NCBI RefSeq assembly: GCF_902497855.1
Contig: NZ_CABVHU010000006.1
Coordinates: 124,001-188,000 of the forward strand
Length of the DNA stretch: 64,000 nt
Direction: 5' to 3'
Source: Pseudomonas fluorescens
Lineage (GTDB): Bacteria > Pseudomonadota > Gammaproteobacteria > Pseudomonadales > Pseudomonadaceae
In this document: positions 1 through 10,012 of the stretch, piece after piece
Numbering within the stretch: position 1 is the first letter of the stretch
How the letters are laid out: each line of letters begins with the position of its first letter
Notes under the pieces: model-generated
What the model saw: only the letters and a program-made list of their open reading frames with translations
What the model was told of the DNA's origin: nothing
Databases searched by the model: none
Program-made: the position numbers and the translations under genes

Positions 1-191
1 CCACTGCACTGTACAAAAAAGATGCACCTGCACAAAGCAGGCACGGCTGAGGGTGTTTTGGGTTGTACGCAGGTCGCGTCTCGCTGGCCCGGCAATCCAT
101 CGATCATCGCCGCACACATGAATTTAGCTCAAGGGCATACGCGGGGCTGCGAACCAGAGCGTTCGGGCCGCCGGTACTGGAGAAAGAAAGC

Positions 192-1112
192 ATGAGCAAC
201 TGGTTAGTAGACAAACTGATCCCTTCGATCATGCGTTCCGAGGTCAAGAAGAGCTCGGTGCCTGAAGGTCTGTGGCACAAATGCCCGTCTTGCGAGGCTG
301 TGCTGTATCGTCCGGAGCTGGAAAAGACCCTGGACGTTTGCCCCAAGTGCAACCACCACATGCGTATCAGCGCCCGCGCGCGCATCGACATCTTCCTCGA
401 CGTTGAAGGCCGTGCCGAACTGGGTGCGGACCTGGAGCCGGTCGACCGTCTGAAATTCCGCGACGGCAAGAAGTACAAGGATCGCCTGACCGCTGCCCAG
501 AAGCAGACCGGCGAAAAAGACGCGCTGATCTCCATGAGCGGCTCCCTGCTGGGCATGCCGGTGGTGGTGTCGGCCTTCGAATTCTCCTTCATGGGCGGTT
601 CGATGGGCGCGATCGTCGGTGAGCGCTTCGTGCGCGCCGCCAACTACGCGCTGGAACACCGTTGCCCGATGATCTGCTTCGCCGCCTCCGGTGGTGCGCG
701 GATGCAGGAAGCCCTGATCTCGCTGATGCAAATGGCCAAGACCTCCGCGGTACTGGCGCGTCTGCGCGAAGAAGGCATTCCGTTCATCTCCGTACTGACC
801 GACCCGGTCTACGGCGGCGTTTCCGCCAGCCTGGCGATGCTCGGCGACGTGATCGTCGGTGAGCCCAAAGCCCTGATCGGCTTCGCCGGCCCGCGCGTGA
901 TCGAGCAGACCGTGCGTGAAAAACTGCCGGAAGGCTTCCAGCGCAGCGAGTTCCTGCTGGAACACGGCGCGATCGACATGATCATTCCCCGCCAGGAGCT
1001 GCGTCCGCGCCTGGGCAACCTGCTGGCACAAATGATGGGCCTGCCGACGCCTACATTCGTCGCCGCCCCCATCGAGCCGATCGTGGTTCCACCGGTGCCT
1101 GCCAACATATGA
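192..1112 (+). CDS. accD: acetyl-CoA carboxylase carboxyltransferase subunit beta
   Basis: AccD pairs with AccA to transfer the carboxyl group from carboxybiotin to acetyl-CoA, giving malonyl-CoA for fatty acid synthesis in the cytoplasm. The 306-residue protein opens with [10 protein letters not shown] four-cysteine zinc ribbon is visible (C31, C34, C50, C53), followed by the carboxyltransferase (crotonase-like) core with the motif SGGARMQE. The length is normal for the family. The open frame extends back to 63, but ATG 192 is chosen because it follows GAGAAAGAAAG and gives the usual N terminus. The stop overlaps the folC start (ATGA), so the two are probably translationally coupled. Confidence 0.97.
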   Translation: MSNWLVDKLIPSIMRSEVKKSSVPEGLWHKCPSCEAVLYRPELEKTLDVCPKCNHHMRISARARIDIFLDVEGRAELGADLEPVDRLKFRDGKKYKDRLTAAQKQTGEKDALISMSGSLLGMPVVVSAFEFSFMGGSMGAIVGERFVRAANYALEHRCPMICFAASGGARMQEALISLMQMAKTSAVLARLREEGIPFISVLTDPVYGGVSASLAMLGDVIVGEPKALIGFAGPRVIEQTVREKLPEGFQRSEFLLEHGAIDMIIPRQELRPRLGNLLAQMMGLPTPTFVAAPIEPIVVPPVPANI

Positions 1113-2416
1113 CCCAACGTACCCTTGGCGAGTGGCTCGCCTACCTCGAGCAGTTGCACCCTTCGGCCATCGACATGGGCCTTGCGCGTTCGCAACAGGT
1201 AGCGTCCCGCATGGGACTGGGCAAGCCGGCGCCTCGGGTGATCACGGTCACCGGCACCAACGGCAAGGGTTCCACCTGTGCGTTCGTGGCCTCGTTGCTG
1301 CGGGCGCAAGGCCTGAAAGTCGGGGTTTACAGTTCTCCGCACCTGCTGCGTTACAACGAGCGGGTGCAGGTCAATGGCGTCGAAGCCACTGACGCCGAGC
1401 TGTGCCAGGCCTTCGTGGCCGTCGAGGCCGGTCGTGGCGACACGTCCCTGACGTACTTCGAAATGGGCACCCTGGCGGCGTTCTGGCTGTTTCAACAGGC
1501 CGGTCTCGATGCGGTGGTGCTGGAAGTCGGGCTGGGCGGGCGCCTGGACACGGTCAACGTGGTGGATGCCGACATGGCGCTGGTCACCAGCATCGGCGTC
1601 GATCACACCGATTACCTGGGCGATACCCGTGAGTCCGTGGCCTTCGAAAAAGCCGGCATCTTCCGCCAGGGCGCGCCTGCGCTCTGCGGCGATCTGAATC
1701 CTCCCCAAACGTTGCTGGACAAGGCGCGCGAGCTCAATTGCCCGTTTTTCCTGCGTGGCCGCGATTTTGACCTGGGTGTGACCGATCACGCCTGGCAATG
1801 GCGCGGTCTTGACGCGCAAGGGCGGGTGGTCGAACTGCGTGACCTGCCGTTGCTCGATCTGCCGATGGAAAACGCCGCGCTGGCGTTGCAAGCCTATCTG
1901 CTGCTCGGCCTGCCTTGGGTGGATGGGCAGATCAAGGCTGCCTTGAAAGCAACGCGGGTGGTCGGTCGTCTCGATCGCCGCCAGTTCGATTGGCAGGGCA
2001 AGCGTCTGAACCTGTTGCTGGACGTGGGTCACAACCCCCATGCGGCCGAGTATCTGGCTCGCCGCCTGGCCAGTCGACCACCGGCCGGCCGGCGTCTGGC
2101 GGTGTTCGGCTTGTTGGCGGACAAGGATCTGGATGGTGTTGTCGGCGAATTGAATGCTAGTGTCGAGCATTGGGCCGTCGCGCCGCTGGATTCGCCACGG
2201 GCACGACCGGTCGGCGATTTGCACCGGGCACTACAGAACCTCGGCGCGTCGGTAACGTCTTATGACAGTGTGGTCGCCGCCCTGGAAGGGCAGTGTGCAC
2301 TGGCGACGAGCGACGACGAGATTCTGTTGTTCGGATCATTTTATTGTGTCGCCGAGGCCCTGGAATGGCTGGCCCGGCGCTCCACGGAGGACGCGGCAAA
2401 TGGCATTGCTGGATAA
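1109..2416 (+). CDS. folC: bifunctional dihydrofolate synthase/folylpolyglutamate synthase
   Basis: FolC adds L-glutamate to dihydropteroate and then further glutamates to reduced folates, using ATP. The 435-residue protein carries the Mur-ligase-type P-loop TGTNGKGS at about residues 48-55, and the central [10 protein letters not shown] and C-terminal DVGHNPHA motifs of the family. Length and motif order fit FolC closely. It starts at the ATG that overlaps the accD stop codon, and its 3' end overlaps the next gene by 17 bases. This places it inside a tight accD-folC-SPOR gene cluster of the kind usual in Pseudomonas. Confidence 0.96.
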   Translation: MTQRTLGEWLAYLEQLHPSAIDMGLARSQQVASRMGLGKPAPRVITVTGTNGKGSTCAFVASLLRAQGLKVGVYSSPHLLRYNERVQVNGVEATDAELCQAFVAVEAGRGDTSLTYFEMGTLAAFWLFQQAGLDAVVLEVGLGGRLDTVNVVDADMALVTSIGVDHTDYLGDTRESVAFEKAGIFRQGAPALCGDLNPPQTLLDKARELNCPFFLRGRDFDLGVTDHAWQWRGLDAQGRVVELRDLPLLDLPMENAALALQAYLLLGLPWVDGQIKAALKATRVVGRLDRRQFDWQGKRLNLLLDVGHNPHAAEYLARRLASRPPAGRRLAVFGLLADKDLDGVVGELNASVEHWAVAPLDSPRARPVGDLHRALQNLGASVTSYDSVVAALEGQCALATSDDEILLFGSFYCVAEALEWLARRSTEDAANGIAG

Positions 2417-3071
2417 GGCATACAAACAGCGCATGGTGGGCGCCCTGGTTCTGGTGGCGCTGGCGGTGATTTTTCTGCCGATGCTGTTTTCCCGCCAGGA
2501 CGAACAGCGTCAGGTGACGGTCGAAGCGCCGGCCGCCCCGCAAGCCCCTGCAGTGCCGCAAGTGCAGGTCGAGCCAGTGATTGTGCCCGAGCCGCAAGCC
2601 TTGCCGCAGGAGCCGGTGCCGAGCGACGACGAAATCGCTCAGCAACAGCCGTCGACGCCGATTGCACCGACTGCGCCCGTGGCGCCGGCCCCCGCCGCCA
2701 AACCGGTGACGCCGCCTCCAGCGCCTGTGCCGATGACCAAACCGACCACTGCACCGTCCCAGCCGATCACGGCCGGGCCGGGTGCGCCGGGCAAACCGGA
2801 TACCACCCAGAGCCGGGTCGATGCCAACGGCCTGTCGGTCAGCTGGTCGGTGCAAGTGGCCAGCCTGGCGAACCGGGCCAGCGCGGAAAGCCTGCAGAAA
2901 AAACTGCGCAGCCAGGGCTATAACGCCTATATCCGCACGGCCGACGGCAAGAATCGGGTGTTCGTCGGGCCGCTGATCGAGCGCGCGGAAGCCGATCGCC
3001 TGCGTGACTTGTTGAGTCGCCAGCAGAACCTCAAGGGCTTTGTGGTGCGTTTCCAGCCGGAACGCGGTTAA
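2400..3071 (+). CDS. SPOR domain-containing membrane protein (DedD-like)
   Basis: This 223-residue protein has a short cytoplasmic start ([11 protein letters not shown]), one membrane segment at about residues 12-31, a long proline/alanine/valine-rich periplasmic linker, and a C-terminal SPOR domain from about residue 143 (SWSVQVASL to FVVRFQP). SPOR domains bind denuded septal peptidoglycan, so a cell-division or envelope role like DedD is likely. It begins inside the 3' end of folC, which suggests coupled translation. The low-complexity linker is typical of such proteins. An exact orthologue name is not claimed beyond DedD-like. Confidence 0.9.
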   Translation: MALLDKAYKQRMVGALVLVALAVIFLPMLFSRQDEQRQVTVEAPAAPQAPAVPQVQVEPVIVPEPQALPQEPVPSDDEIAQQQPSTPIAPTAPVAPAPAAKPVTPPPAPVPMTKPTTAPSQPITAGPGAPGKPDTTQSRVDANGLSVSWSVQVASLANRASAESLQKKLRSQGYNAYIRTADGKNRVFVGPLIERAEADRLRDLLSRQQNLKGFVVRFQPERG

Positions 3072-3169
3072 AACTATCGCGCCGATTTGTAATGCACGGT
3101 CAATCGCAGCTTACCGATAAGCATGGGCTCTGCTAAAATGCGCCGCCTTATCCGTCTGTAGGCTGCACT

Positions 3170-3730
3170 GTGCCATTTACCTGGGTTGATTGGGCGATCG
3201 TTGCAATCGTCGCCATCTCCGCATTGATCAGTCTGAGCCGCGGCTTCGTCAAGGAAGCATTATCGCTGGTGACCTGGATCATCGCAGGAGTCGTCGCCTG
3301 GCTGTTCGGTGGTGCATTGTCCGAATACCTCGTCGGGTACATCGAAACGCCATCGGCTCGTGTGATCACGGGCTGTGCCATCATGTTTGTCGCCACGCTG
3401 ATCGTAGGCGCAATGATCAATTATCTTATCGGCGAGTTGGTTCGCGTCACCGGGCTTTCCGGGACCGATCGATTCCTCGGCATGGCCTTCGGTGCCGCGC
3501 GTGGCGTGTTGCTGGTGGTCGTGGCGGTCGGGCTGTTGAGCCTGGGGCCGGTACAGCAGGACGAGTGGTGGAAACAATCGCAACTCGTGCCAAAATTTTT
3601 ATTGGTCGCAGACTGGTCCAAAAACCTGATTCTCGGGTGGAGCAGTCAGTGGCTTGCCAGCGGTATCAGCGTACCCGCTGAGATACCGTTCAAGGAGCAC
3701 CTCTTGCCGACGGCCAAAACGCCTCAGTGA
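3170..3730 (+). CDS. cvpA: CvpA family membrane protein
   Basis: CvpA is an inner-membrane protein named for colicin V production; its biochemical role is still unclear. The 186-residue product shows about four hydrophobic helices, beginning WVDWAIVAIVAISALISL, and the family motif SRGFVKEALSL after the first one. The start is GTG at 3170; no in-frame ATG upstream would give a better N terminus. The gene sits just upstream of purF, the conserved cvpA-purF arrangement of gammaproteobacteria, which supports the call and suggests co-transcription. Confidence 0.93.
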   Translation: MPFTWVDWAIVAIVAISALISLSRGFVKEALSLVTWIIAGVVAWLFGGALSEYLVGYIETPSARVITGCAIMFVATLIVGAMINYLIGELVRVTGLSGTDRFLGMAFGAARGVLLVVVAVGLLSLGPVQQDEWWKQSQLVPKFLLVADWSKNLILGWSSQWLASGISVPAEIPFKEHLLPTAKTPQ

Positions 3731-3771
3731 GTTGTGTTCAGTTCAGATCCATTAAGTAGGGGTTGCGTCGC

Positions 3772-5277
3772 ATGTGTGGCATCGTCGGTATCGTCGGTAA
3801 GTCGAACGTCAATCAGGCGCTGTATGACGCGCTAACCGTCCTCCAGCACCGCGGCCAGGACGCTGCCGGTATCGTGACCAGCCATGATGGCCGGTTATTC
3901 CTGCGCAAGGACAATGGCCTGGTACGTGACGTGTTCCATCAACGTCACATGCAGCGCCTGGTCGGCCACATGGGCATTGGCCATGTGCGTTACCCGACCG
4001 CGGGCAGCTCGACTTCGGCCGAAGCCCAACCGTTTTACGTCAACTCGCCTTACGGCATCACCCTGGCGCACAACGGTAACCTGACCAACGTTGAACAGCT
4101 GGCCAAGGAGATTTACGAATCTGACCTGCGCCACGTCAACACCAACTCCGATTCGGAAGTGCTGCTGAACGTGTTCGCGCACGAACTGGCCCAGCGCGGC
4201 AAGCTGCAGCCAACCGAAGAAGACGTGTTCGCCGCTGTTACTGACGTGCACAACCGTTGCGTCGGCGGCTACGCGGTCGTGGCGATGATCACCGGCTACG
4301 GCATCGTCGGTTTCCGCGACCCGCACGGCATCCGCCCGATCGTCTTCGGCCAGCGTCACACCGACGAAGGCGTCGAGTACATGATCGCTTCCGAAAGCGT
4401 GTCCCTGGACGTGCTCGGGTTCACCCTGATTCGCGACCTGGCGCCGGGCGAAGCGGTCTACATCACTGAAGACGGCAAGCTGCACACCCGCCAGTGCGCG
4501 ACCAACCCGTCCCTGACCCCGTGCATCTTCGAACACGTGTACCTGGCGCGTCCGGACTCGATCATCGACGGCGTCTCGGTGTACAAGGCCCGCCTGCGCA
4601 TGGGCGAGAAGCTCGCCGACAAGATCCTGCGCGAGCGGCCGGATCACGACATCGACGTGGTCATCCCGATCCCGGACACCAGCCGCACCGCGGCCCTGGA
4701 GCTGGCGAACCACCTGGGCGTGAAGTTCCGCGAAGGCTTCGTGAAGAACCGCTACATCGGCCGGACCTTCATCATGCCGGGCCAGGCGGCACGGAAAAAA
4801 TCCGTACGCCAGAAGCTCAACGCCATCGAGCTGGAATTCCGCGGCAAGAACGTGATGCTGGTGGACGACTCCATCGTTCGCGGCACCACCTGCAAGCAGA
4901 TCATCCAGATGGCGCGCGAAGCCGGCGCCAAGAACGTCTACTTCTGCTCCGCGGCACCGGCCGTGCGCTACCCGAACGTCTACGGCATCGACATGCCGAG
5001 CGCCCACGAACTGATCGCCCACAACCGTTCGACCCAGGACGTGGCCGACCTGATCGGTGCAGACTGGTTGATCTATCAGGACCTGCCTGACTTGATCGAA
5101 GCGGTCGGTGGCGGCAAGATCAAGATCGACAAGTTCGATTGCGCGGTGTTCGACGGCCAGTACGTGACCGGCGATGTCGACGAGGCTTACCTGAACAAGA
5201 TCGAGCAGGCGCGTAACGATGCCTCCAAGGTCAAGACCCAGGCGGTCAGTGCGATCATCGATCTGTACAACAACTAA
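3772..5277 (+). CDS. purF: amidophosphoribosyltransferase (glutamine PRPP amidotransferase)
   Basis: PurF makes 5-phosphoribosylamine from PRPP and glutamine, the first committed step of purine synthesis. The start MCGIVGIVG places the catalytic nucleophile Cys2 at the N terminus after Met removal, so ATG 3772 is preferred over the longer frame from 3763. An N-terminal class II glutaminase domain is followed by a phosphoribosyltransferase domain with the PRPP-binding motif [13 protein letters not shown]. The length of 501 residues is typical. It lies 41 bases after cvpA. The ORF seen on the opposite strand here is a codon-bias shadow. Confidence 0.97.
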   Translation: MCGIVGIVGKSNVNQALYDALTVLQHRGQDAAGIVTSHDGRLFLRKDNGLVRDVFHQRHMQRLVGHMGIGHVRYPTAGSSTSAEAQPFYVNSPYGITLAHNGNLTNVEQLAKEIYESDLRHVNTNSDSEVLLNVFAHELAQRGKLQPTEEDVFAAVTDVHNRCVGGYAVVAMITGYGIVGFRDPHGIRPIVFGQRHTDEGVEYMIASESVSLDVLGFTLIRDLAPGEAVYITEDGKLHTRQCATNPSLTPCIFEHVYLARPDSIIDGVSVYKARLRMGEKLADKILRERPDHDIDVVIPIPDTSRTAALELANHLGVKFREGFVKNRYIGRTFIMPGQAARKKSVRQKLNAIELEFRGKNVMLVDDSIVRGTTCKQIIQMAREAGAKNVYFCSAAPAVRYPNVYGIDMPSAHELIAHNRSTQDVADLIGADWLIYQDLPDLIEAVGGGKIKIDKFDCAVFDGQYVTGDVDEAYLNKIEQARNDASKVKTQAVSAIIDLYNN

Positions 5278-5310
5278 TGTAACGACCGGCCTGTTGTAGG
5301 TGCGCTTGTG

Positions 5311-5420
5311 TGTGTAGGAGCTGGCTTGTGTAGGAGCTGGCTTGCCAGCGAAGGCGGTGCCACAGGCAACTTTGATGTTGAATGTGACGGCCCCTTCGCT
5401 GGCAAGCCAGCTCCTACAGG
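5311..5420. repeat. REP-type inverted repeat with a 16-bp tandem duplication
   Basis: Two facing TAGGAGC-type palindromes, GTAGGAGCTGGCTTGCCAGC on the left and its complement on the right, bracket about 50 bases between purF and metZ, the usual REPIN layout in Pseudomonas. The left arm carries a partial duplication: TGTGTAGGAGCTGGCT occurs at 5311-5326 and again at 5327-5342. Such elements are mobilised by RAYT-type transposases and are not coding. Confidence 0.8.
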
Positions 5421-5474
5421 GGCCCCCTCCAGGCCGGTTTTGTATCTACTACGGTTTAGGCAAGGAGTGACAGC

Positions 5475-6686
5475 ATGAGTCAGGATTGGGATGCCGGTCG
5501 GCTGGACAGCGACCTCGAAGGCGTAGCGTTCGATACCCTGGCCGTACGCGCCGGTCAGCACCGCACGCCGGAAGCGGAACACGGTGATCCGATGTTCTTC
5601 ACCTCCAGCTACGTATTCCGTACCGCTGCCGACGCGGCGGCACGCTTTGCCGGGGAAGTGCCGGGCAACGTCTACTCGCGCTACACCAACCCGACCGTGC
5701 GCGCGTTCGAAGAGCGCATCGCCGCGCTGGAAAGCGCCGAGCAAGCGGTGGCCACGGCGACCGGCATGGCCGCGATCATGGCCGTGGTGATGAGCCTGTG
5801 CAGCGCTGGCGATCATGTGCTGGTGTCGCGCAGCGTCTTCGGCTCGACCATCAGCCTGTTCGAGAAGTACTTCAAGCGTTTTGGCATCGAGGTCGACTAC
5901 GTGCCCCTGGCGGACCTGTCCGGTTGGGATGCGGCGATCAAGGCCAATACCAAATTGCTGTTCGTCGAGTCGCCGTCCAACCCGCTGGCGGAACTGGTGG
6001 ACATCGCCGAACTGTCGAACATCGCTCACGCCAAAGGCGCGATGCTGGTGGTCGACAACTGCTTCTGCACCCCGGCGTTGCAGCAGCCGCTGAAACTGGG
6101 CGCGGACATCGTCGTGCATTCGGCGACCAAGTTCATCGACGGCCAGGGCCGTTGCATGGGCGGTGTGGTAGCCGGTCGTAGCGAGCAGATGAAAGAAGTG
6201 GTCGGTTTCCTGCGTACCGCCGGGCCGACCCTGAGCCCGTTCAACGCCTGGATCTTCCTCAAGGGCCTGGAAACCCTGGGTCTGCGGATGAAGGCCCATT
6301 GTGCCAACGCCCAGCAACTGGCCGAATGGCTGGAGCAGCAGGACGGCATCGAGAAAGTCCATTACGCCGGCCTACAGAGCCATCCGCAGCACGAACTGGC
6401 CTTGCGTCAGCAGAAGGGCTTCGGCGCGGTAGTGAGCTTTGAGGTCAAGGGCGGCAAAGAGGGCGCCTGGCGCTTTATCGATGCGACGCGCCTGATTTCC
6501 ATCACCGCCAACCTCGGTGACACCAAGACCACCATCACTCACCCGAGCACCACCTCCCACGGCCGTCTGGCGCCGCAGGAACGTGAAGCCGCGGGTATCC
6601 GTGACAGCCTGATCCGCATCGCGGTCGGCCTGGAAGACGTGGCAGACCTGCAAGCCGATCTGGCGCGCGGCCTGGCTGCGCTGTGA
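5475..6686 (+). CDS. metZ: O-succinylhomoserine sulfhydrylase
   Basis: MetZ uses pyridoxal phosphate to make homocysteine directly from O-succinylhomoserine and sulfide, the trans-sulfuration bypass common in Pseudomonas. The 403-residue protein is of the Cys/Met metabolism PLP family. Visible motifs are YSRYTNPTV near the N terminus, the sugar-phosphate-like SVFGSTISL stretch, and [12 protein letters not shown] with the Schiff-base lysine. AAGGAG lies a suitable distance before ATG 5475. Position directly after purF is the conserved Pseudomonas arrangement. The next gene begins inside its stop codon. Confidence 0.95.
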   Translation: MSQDWDAGRLDSDLEGVAFDTLAVRAGQHRTPEAEHGDPMFFTSSYVFRTAADAAARFAGEVPGNVYSRYTNPTVRAFEERIAALESAEQAVATATGMAAIMAVVMSLCSAGDHVLVSRSVFGSTISLFEKYFKRFGIEVDYVPLADLSGWDAAIKANTKLLFVESPSNPLAELVDIAELSNIAHAKGAMLVVDNCFCTPALQQPLKLGADIVVHSATKFIDGQGRCMGGVVAGRSEQMKEVVGFLRTAGPTLSPFNAWIFLKGLETLGLRMKAHCANAQQLAEWLEQQDGIEKVHYAGLQSHPQHELALRQQKGFGAVVSFEVKGGKEGAWRFIDATRLISITANLGDTKTTITHPSTTSHGRLAPQEREAAGIRDSLIRIAVGLEDVADLQADLARGLAAL

Positions 6687-7459
6687 TCCAATTGTCGACG
6701 CCGGGCACCGGCACCAACGGCCGCGTCGCCCTGGTCACCGGGGCTGCGCGGGGCATCGGCCTGGGCATTGCGGCGTGGCTGATCAGCGAAGGCTGGCAGG
6801 TGGTGCTGACCGACCTGGACCGGGTGCGCGGTTCGAAAGTGGCGAAGGTGCTGGGCGACAACGCCTGGTTCATCGCCATGGACGTCTCCAACGAAGGGCA
6901 GGTGGCGCTGGGCGTCGCCGAGGTGCTGGGGCAATTCGGGCGCCTGGATGCGCTGGTGTGCAACGCGGCGGTGGCCGACCCGCATAACATCACCCTGGAA
7001 AGCCTCGATCTGGCGTACTGGAACCGGGTGCTGGCGGTGAACCTCAGCGGGCCGATGCTGTTGGCCAAGCACTGTGCGCCCTACCTGCGCGCTCACAGCG
7101 GTGCGATCGTCAATCTGGCCTCGACCCGCGCCGGGCAGTCGGAACCCGACACCGAGGCCTACGCGGCGAGCAAGGGCGGCCTGCTGGCCCTGACGCACGC
7201 CCTGGCGATCAGCCTCGGGCCGGAAATCCGCGTCAACGCGGTCAGCCCGGGCTGGATCGATGCGCGGGACCCGTCGGTGCGCCGTGCCGAGCCGCTGTCC
7301 GATGCCGACCATGCCCAGCATCCCGCGGGCAGGGTAGGGACGGTCGAGGACGTGGCGGCGATGGTGGCCTGGCTGCTGTCGAAGAATGCCGGGTTTGTCA
7401 CGGGGCAGGAGTTCGTGGTGGATGGCGGCATGACCAAGAAGATGATCTACAGCGAGTAG
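6683..7459 (+). CDS. SDR family oxidoreductase
   Basis: A 258-residue classical short-chain dehydrogenase/reductase. It shows the cofactor motif TGAARGIG near the N terminus, the NAA motif ([11 protein letters not shown]), the catalytic serine region (NLASTRAG) and the YAASKGG motif with the catalytic Tyr and Lys. The substrate cannot be read from the sequence. The start is GTG 6683, overlapping the metZ stop (GTGA), so translation is probably coupled and the gene likely belongs to the metZ transcript. No alternative ATG gives the N-terminal strand intact. Confidence 0.9.
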   Translation: MIQLSTPGTGTNGRVALVTGAARGIGLGIAAWLISEGWQVVLTDLDRVRGSKVAKVLGDNAWFIAMDVSNEGQVALGVAEVLGQFGRLDALVCNAAVADPHNITLESLDLAYWNRVLAVNLSGPMLLAKHCAPYLRAHSGAIVNLASTRAGQSEPDTEAYAASKGGLLALTHALAISLGPEIRVNAVSPGWIDARDPSVRRAEPLSDADHAQHPAGRVGTVEDVAAMVAWLLSKNAGFVTGQEFVVDGGMTKKMIYSE

Positions 7460-7504
7460 TAGGGCGGGGGAACTGTCCCCAGCATTGATGTTGAATGTGC
7501 CCCC

Positions 7505-7604
7505 TCTTCGCGAGCAGGCTCGCTCCCACAGGGGATTGCTGCCATGCACAAATATTGTGTTCACCCGAAATCTACTGTGGGAGCGAGCCTGCTCGCGAAA
7601 GCGG
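7505..7604. repeat. REP/REPIN inverted repeat pair
   Basis: Two palindromic blocks in inverse orientation, CTTCGCGAGCAGGCTCGCTC at 7507-7526 and the complementary GGGAGCGAGCCTGCTCGCGAA at about 7580-7600, bracket about 50 bases. This is a common Pseudomonas REPIN between the SDR gene and the tRNA cluster. Arms GCGAGC/GCTCGC are perfectly complementary. Any ORFs here are repeat artefacts. Confidence 0.75.
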
Positions 7605-7671
7605 TCTGGCAGTCGCCGCCGACCCGAAACGACATGTTTTTGTCTTTTTAAGAAAAACTTCAAGCAGGCTA

Positions 7672-7700
7672 TTGACTTAGCTTCGTTAGGTGCGTAAATT
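7672..7700 (+). promoter_or_regulatory. sigma-70 promoter of the tRNA-Val/Asp cluster
   Basis: A -35 box TTGACT (7672-7677) and a -10 box TAAATT (7695-7700) are separated by 17 bases, and the first tRNA starts 22 bases further on. Spacing and match make this the likely promoter for the tRNA-Val and both tRNA-Asp genes. Confidence 0.65.
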
Positions 7701-7722
7701 TCGCGGCCTCGGAGAAGCAAAC

Positions 7723-7798
7723 GGGTGATTAGCTCAGCTGGGAGAGCGTCTGCCTTACAAGCAGAATGTCGGCGGTTCGATCCCGTCATCACCCACCA
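7723..7798 (+). tRNA. tRNA-Val(TAC)
   Basis: A 76-nt cloverleaf beginning GGGTGATTAGCTCAGC and ending CATCACCCACCA. The 7-bp acceptor stem pairs GGGTGAT with ATCACCC, the anticodon arm reads TGCCT-TAC-AAGCA with anticodon TAC (valine), the T-arm has GGTTCGATCC, and CCA is encoded. It heads a cluster with two tRNA-Asp genes. Confidence 0.97.
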
Positions 7799-7852
7799 CT
7801 TCTTGAGAGTCTTGCGCAAGCAAGACGGAAGCTGAAAAGCCTCCACCGACGC

Positions 7853-7929
7853 GCAGCGGTAGTTCAGTCGGTTAGAATACCGGCCTGTCACGCCGGGGGT
7901 CGCGGGTTCGAGTCCCGTCCGCTGCGCCA
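7853..7929 (+). tRNA. tRNA-Asp(GTC), copy 1
   Basis: A 77-nt cloverleaf starting GCAGCGGTAGTTCAG with acceptor stem GCAGCGG/CCGCTGC, anticodon loop CTGTCAC (anticodon GTC, aspartate), T-arm GGGTTCGAGTCCC and encoded CCA. An identical copy follows 170 bases downstream. ORFs predicted across it are artefacts. Confidence 0.97.
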
Positions 7930-8022
7930 TATTTGCGAGTCAGGTTTTACCTGGCTCGAGATTGAAAAGCCTCGAAGCTTTCCAGTCAGACGATTTACCT
8001 GGACGCAAGTCCAAAGCGATAC

Positions 8023-8099
8023 GCAGCGGTAGTTCAGTCGGTTAGAATACCGGCCTGTCACGCCGGGGGTCGCGGGTTCGAGTCCCGTCCGCTGCGCCA
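8023..8099 (+). tRNA. tRNA-Asp(GTC), copy 2
   Basis: Identical over its 77 nt to the first tRNA-Asp, with anticodon GTC and encoded CCA. The sequence after it (GCCCACTGAACGCC at about 8112-8125) is echoed in the island near 55.8 kb, which is noted separately. Confidence 0.97.
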
Positions 8100-8185
8100 T
8101 ATCTGCCTCAAGGCCCACTGAACGCCTTGATGCTACGAAGAAGATTGCTGGCAAGCCAGTGTCTGATTCGAGTCGATAGCAAAGA

Positions 8186-8211
8186 CCCTGGTCGAAAGAC
8201 CGGGGTTTTTT
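8186..8211 (+). terminator. intrinsic terminator after the tRNA cluster
   Basis: CCCTGGTC-GAAA-GACCGGGG forms a GNRA-capped hairpin with one T:G pair, followed by TTTTTT. It ends the tRNA-Val/Asp transcript. The remaining bases to about 8430 hold no gene that I can support. Confidence 0.85.
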
Positions 8212-8440
8212 GTGCCTGCGATTTGGCTTTTCCTCCTTTTCCCTCGCGCCGCCTCTCATTTTCGTGCCCGTCGATCCGGTAGGCGCGATGATCCCGCCTG
8301 TTTCCATGCCGGCTCTCGATAGTGCTCAGCCCTGCCCAGTCGGGGCCTGCGCGGCCGATATTGCCTGTCTTTCGTTCAGGTCTTCCCATTATTCCCCACT
8401 GTAAACCGCATAAAAGGCTTGGTTTGCGGTAACAACACTA

Positions 8441-8459
8441 ATTAGAATGAGTCGCATTT
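8441..8459 (-). promoter_or_regulatory. putative Fur box upstream of the ECF sigma gene
   Basis: On the minus strand this reads AAATGCGACTCATTCTAAT, which resembles the Fur-box core AATGATAATCATT (10 of 13 positions by eye). It lies 30 bases before the sigma factor start, as expected if iron-loaded Fur represses the siderophore signalling genes. This is inference from similarity only. Confidence 0.55.
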
Positions 8460-8488
8460 AAAATATTTCCTGCGCAGGGTTCCTTGAC

Positions 8489-8998
8489 ATGAGTGAAGCA
8501 GCGATGCCGGCGGCGCAAAATTTCCACGACTTGTACCGCGACCATCGTAGCTGGCTGGAAAGCTGGTTGAGACGACGCATGAGCAATGGCAGCGATGCGG
8601 CGGACCTGAGCCAGGACACCTTCGTGCGGGTACTCGCCAGCTCGCAGCACATTGCCGACCTGCAGGAACCCCGCGCCTACCTGGCGACCGTCGGCAAGCG
8701 CCTGCTCGCCAACTTCTATCAGCGTCGCAGTCTCGAGCAAGCCTACCTCGATGCCCTGGCGCTGCTGCCGGAGGAGTGTGTGCCGTCGCCCGAGCAGCGC
8801 TGGTTGCTGCTGGAAACCCTGCAAGCCCTGGACGAATTGCTCGATGGCTTGCCGGTCGCGGTGCGACGGGCCTTTCTCTGGAGCCAGCTGGAAGGCCTGG
8901 GTCACGCCGAGATCGCCCAACGCCTGCAAGTCTCCGAGCGCACGATCAAACGCTACATGGCCCAAGCCTACGAACATTGCCTGCTGGTGGAATGGTGA
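8489..8998 (+). CDS. acsS: FecI-type ECF sigma factor of the achromobactin locus
   Basis: A 169-residue RNA polymerase sigma factor of the iron-starvation ECF group. Region 2 is seen from FHDLYRDHRSWLESWL through DAADLSQDTFVRVL, and region 4 from LDGLPVAVRRAFLWSQLEGL through AEIAQRLQVSERTIKRYM, a helix-turn-helix. It directly precedes a fecR-like gene and a TonB receptor, the standard cell-surface signalling trio. In Pseudomonas syringae the ECF factor of the achromobactin locus is called AcsS; the symbol is given by position and family. A Fur-like box lies just upstream. Confidence 0.9.
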   Translation: MSEAAMPAAQNFHDLYRDHRSWLESWLRRRMSNGSDAADLSQDTFVRVLASSQHIADLQEPRAYLATVGKRLLANFYQRRSLEQAYLDALALLPEECVPSPEQRWLLLETLQALDELLDGLPVAVRRAFLWSQLEGLGHAEIAQRLQVSERTIKRYMAQAYEHCLLVEW

Positions 8999-9945
8999 CA
9001 GGTTCGCCCCCTTCGGCCGAAGCCCGCCAGGTCGTGCGAGCCGCCGCTCAATGGCTGGCACTGATGGAATCGGGCGCCGCCAATGACCGTGACCGGGCCA
9101 ATCTGCAGCACTGGCGTGACAGCCATCCCAGTCACGAACAGGCCTGGCAGAGGGCCCAACTGTTGCGCCAACGTTTTGCCGACCTGCCGTCGACACTGGC
9201 CATGGCCAGTCTGGATCGGCCGCAGGCCAGTCGACGCCGGGTGCTCAAGCGGGCCGTGGGGGCGGTGGCGTTGGTGCCGGCCGCCTGGCTGATCAGCCGG
9301 CAGTTACCGCTGGATGTCTGGCGCGCCGACCTGCGCACCGCGACCGGGGAGGGCAAGAAGGTCCAGTTGGCCGATGGCAGTTCGCTGCAACTGAACACCG
9401 CGAGTGCCGTCGACATCGACTTGCAGCACCGGCGACTGACCCTGGTGGAAGGCGAAATAGCGCTGAACGTGCCCGGGACCTCGCCGTTGACGATCCAGAC
9501 GCACTTCGGCCAGGTGATCGTCAGTCAGAGCCAGGTGTGCGTGCGTCAGGGGCAGACGGGTTGCAGGGTGTCCGTGCTGCAAGGTGCGGTGCAGTTGCAG
9601 CCGTTGCGCGGCCCGGTCTTTTCCTTGCGCGCCGGCCAGCAAGTCAGCCTGCTGGCGGCGGGTGCCGGTGCGGTGGAGCCATTCGACGTGCTTGCCCCCG
9701 GCTGGCGTGACGGGGTGCTGATGGCGCAAAACCAGCCCTTGGGGGATTTTCTGCGTGAACTCAGCAGCTATCGCCCGGGTGTATTGCGCTGGGAGCCGGC
9801 GCTCGAATCCCTGCGCGTCACCGGCAGTTTCCGCCTGGACGACACCGATCGCATCCTGTCGTTGCTGGCGTCCAGCTTGCCACTGGACGTGCATATGCGC
9901 ACCCGGTACTGGGTGACTTTGCGGCCGCGCAAAAATATTGCATGA
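8992..9945 (+). CDS. FecR-like anti-sigma/signal-transfer protein
   Basis: A 317-residue FecR family protein. The N-terminal cytoplasmic part (AEARQVVRAAAQWLALMESG, then LQHWRDSHPSHEQAWQRA) matches the DUF4880-type domain. One membrane segment follows a basic stretch (KRAVGAVALVPAAWLI). The periplasmic FecR domain contains ATGEGKKVQLADGSSLQLNTAS, and the C-terminal part resembles the STN-like DUF4974 region. It should receive the signal from the receptor and control the adjacent sigma factor. ATG 8992 overlaps the sigma stop codon, so translation is coupled. Confidence 0.92.
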   Translation: MVTGSPPSAEARQVVRAAAQWLALMESGAANDRDRANLQHWRDSHPSHEQAWQRAQLLRQRFADLPSTLAMASLDRPQASRRRVLKRAVGAVALVPAAWLISRQLPLDVWRADLRTATGEGKKVQLADGSSLQLNTASAVDIDLQHRRLTLVEGEIALNVPGTSPLTIQTHFGQVIVSQSQVCVRQGQTGCRVSVLQGAVQLQPLRGPVFSLRAGQQVSLLAAGAGAVEPFDVLAPGWRDGVLMAQNQPLGDFLRELSSYRPGVLRWEPALESLRVTGSFRLDDTDRILSLLASSLPLDVHMRTRYWVTLRPRKNIA

Positions 9946-10012
9946 GGGCTGTCCCCTTTTTTCGTTCCGCTTGTCATTCAAGGCAAGTGAAACGAAATCA
10001 GAGAGATTCTCA

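Noticed and set aside
809..2224. 471-codon ORF antisense to folC
   Set aside because: Codon-bias shadow of folC and accD in a high-GC genome; no family pattern and no ribosome site.
7766..8307. ORFs reading through the tRNA-Asp genes (RTGLEPATPGVTGR type)
   Set aside because: These are classic false ORFs created by the tRNA-Asp sequence on the opposite strand; both lie over clear cloverleaf genes.
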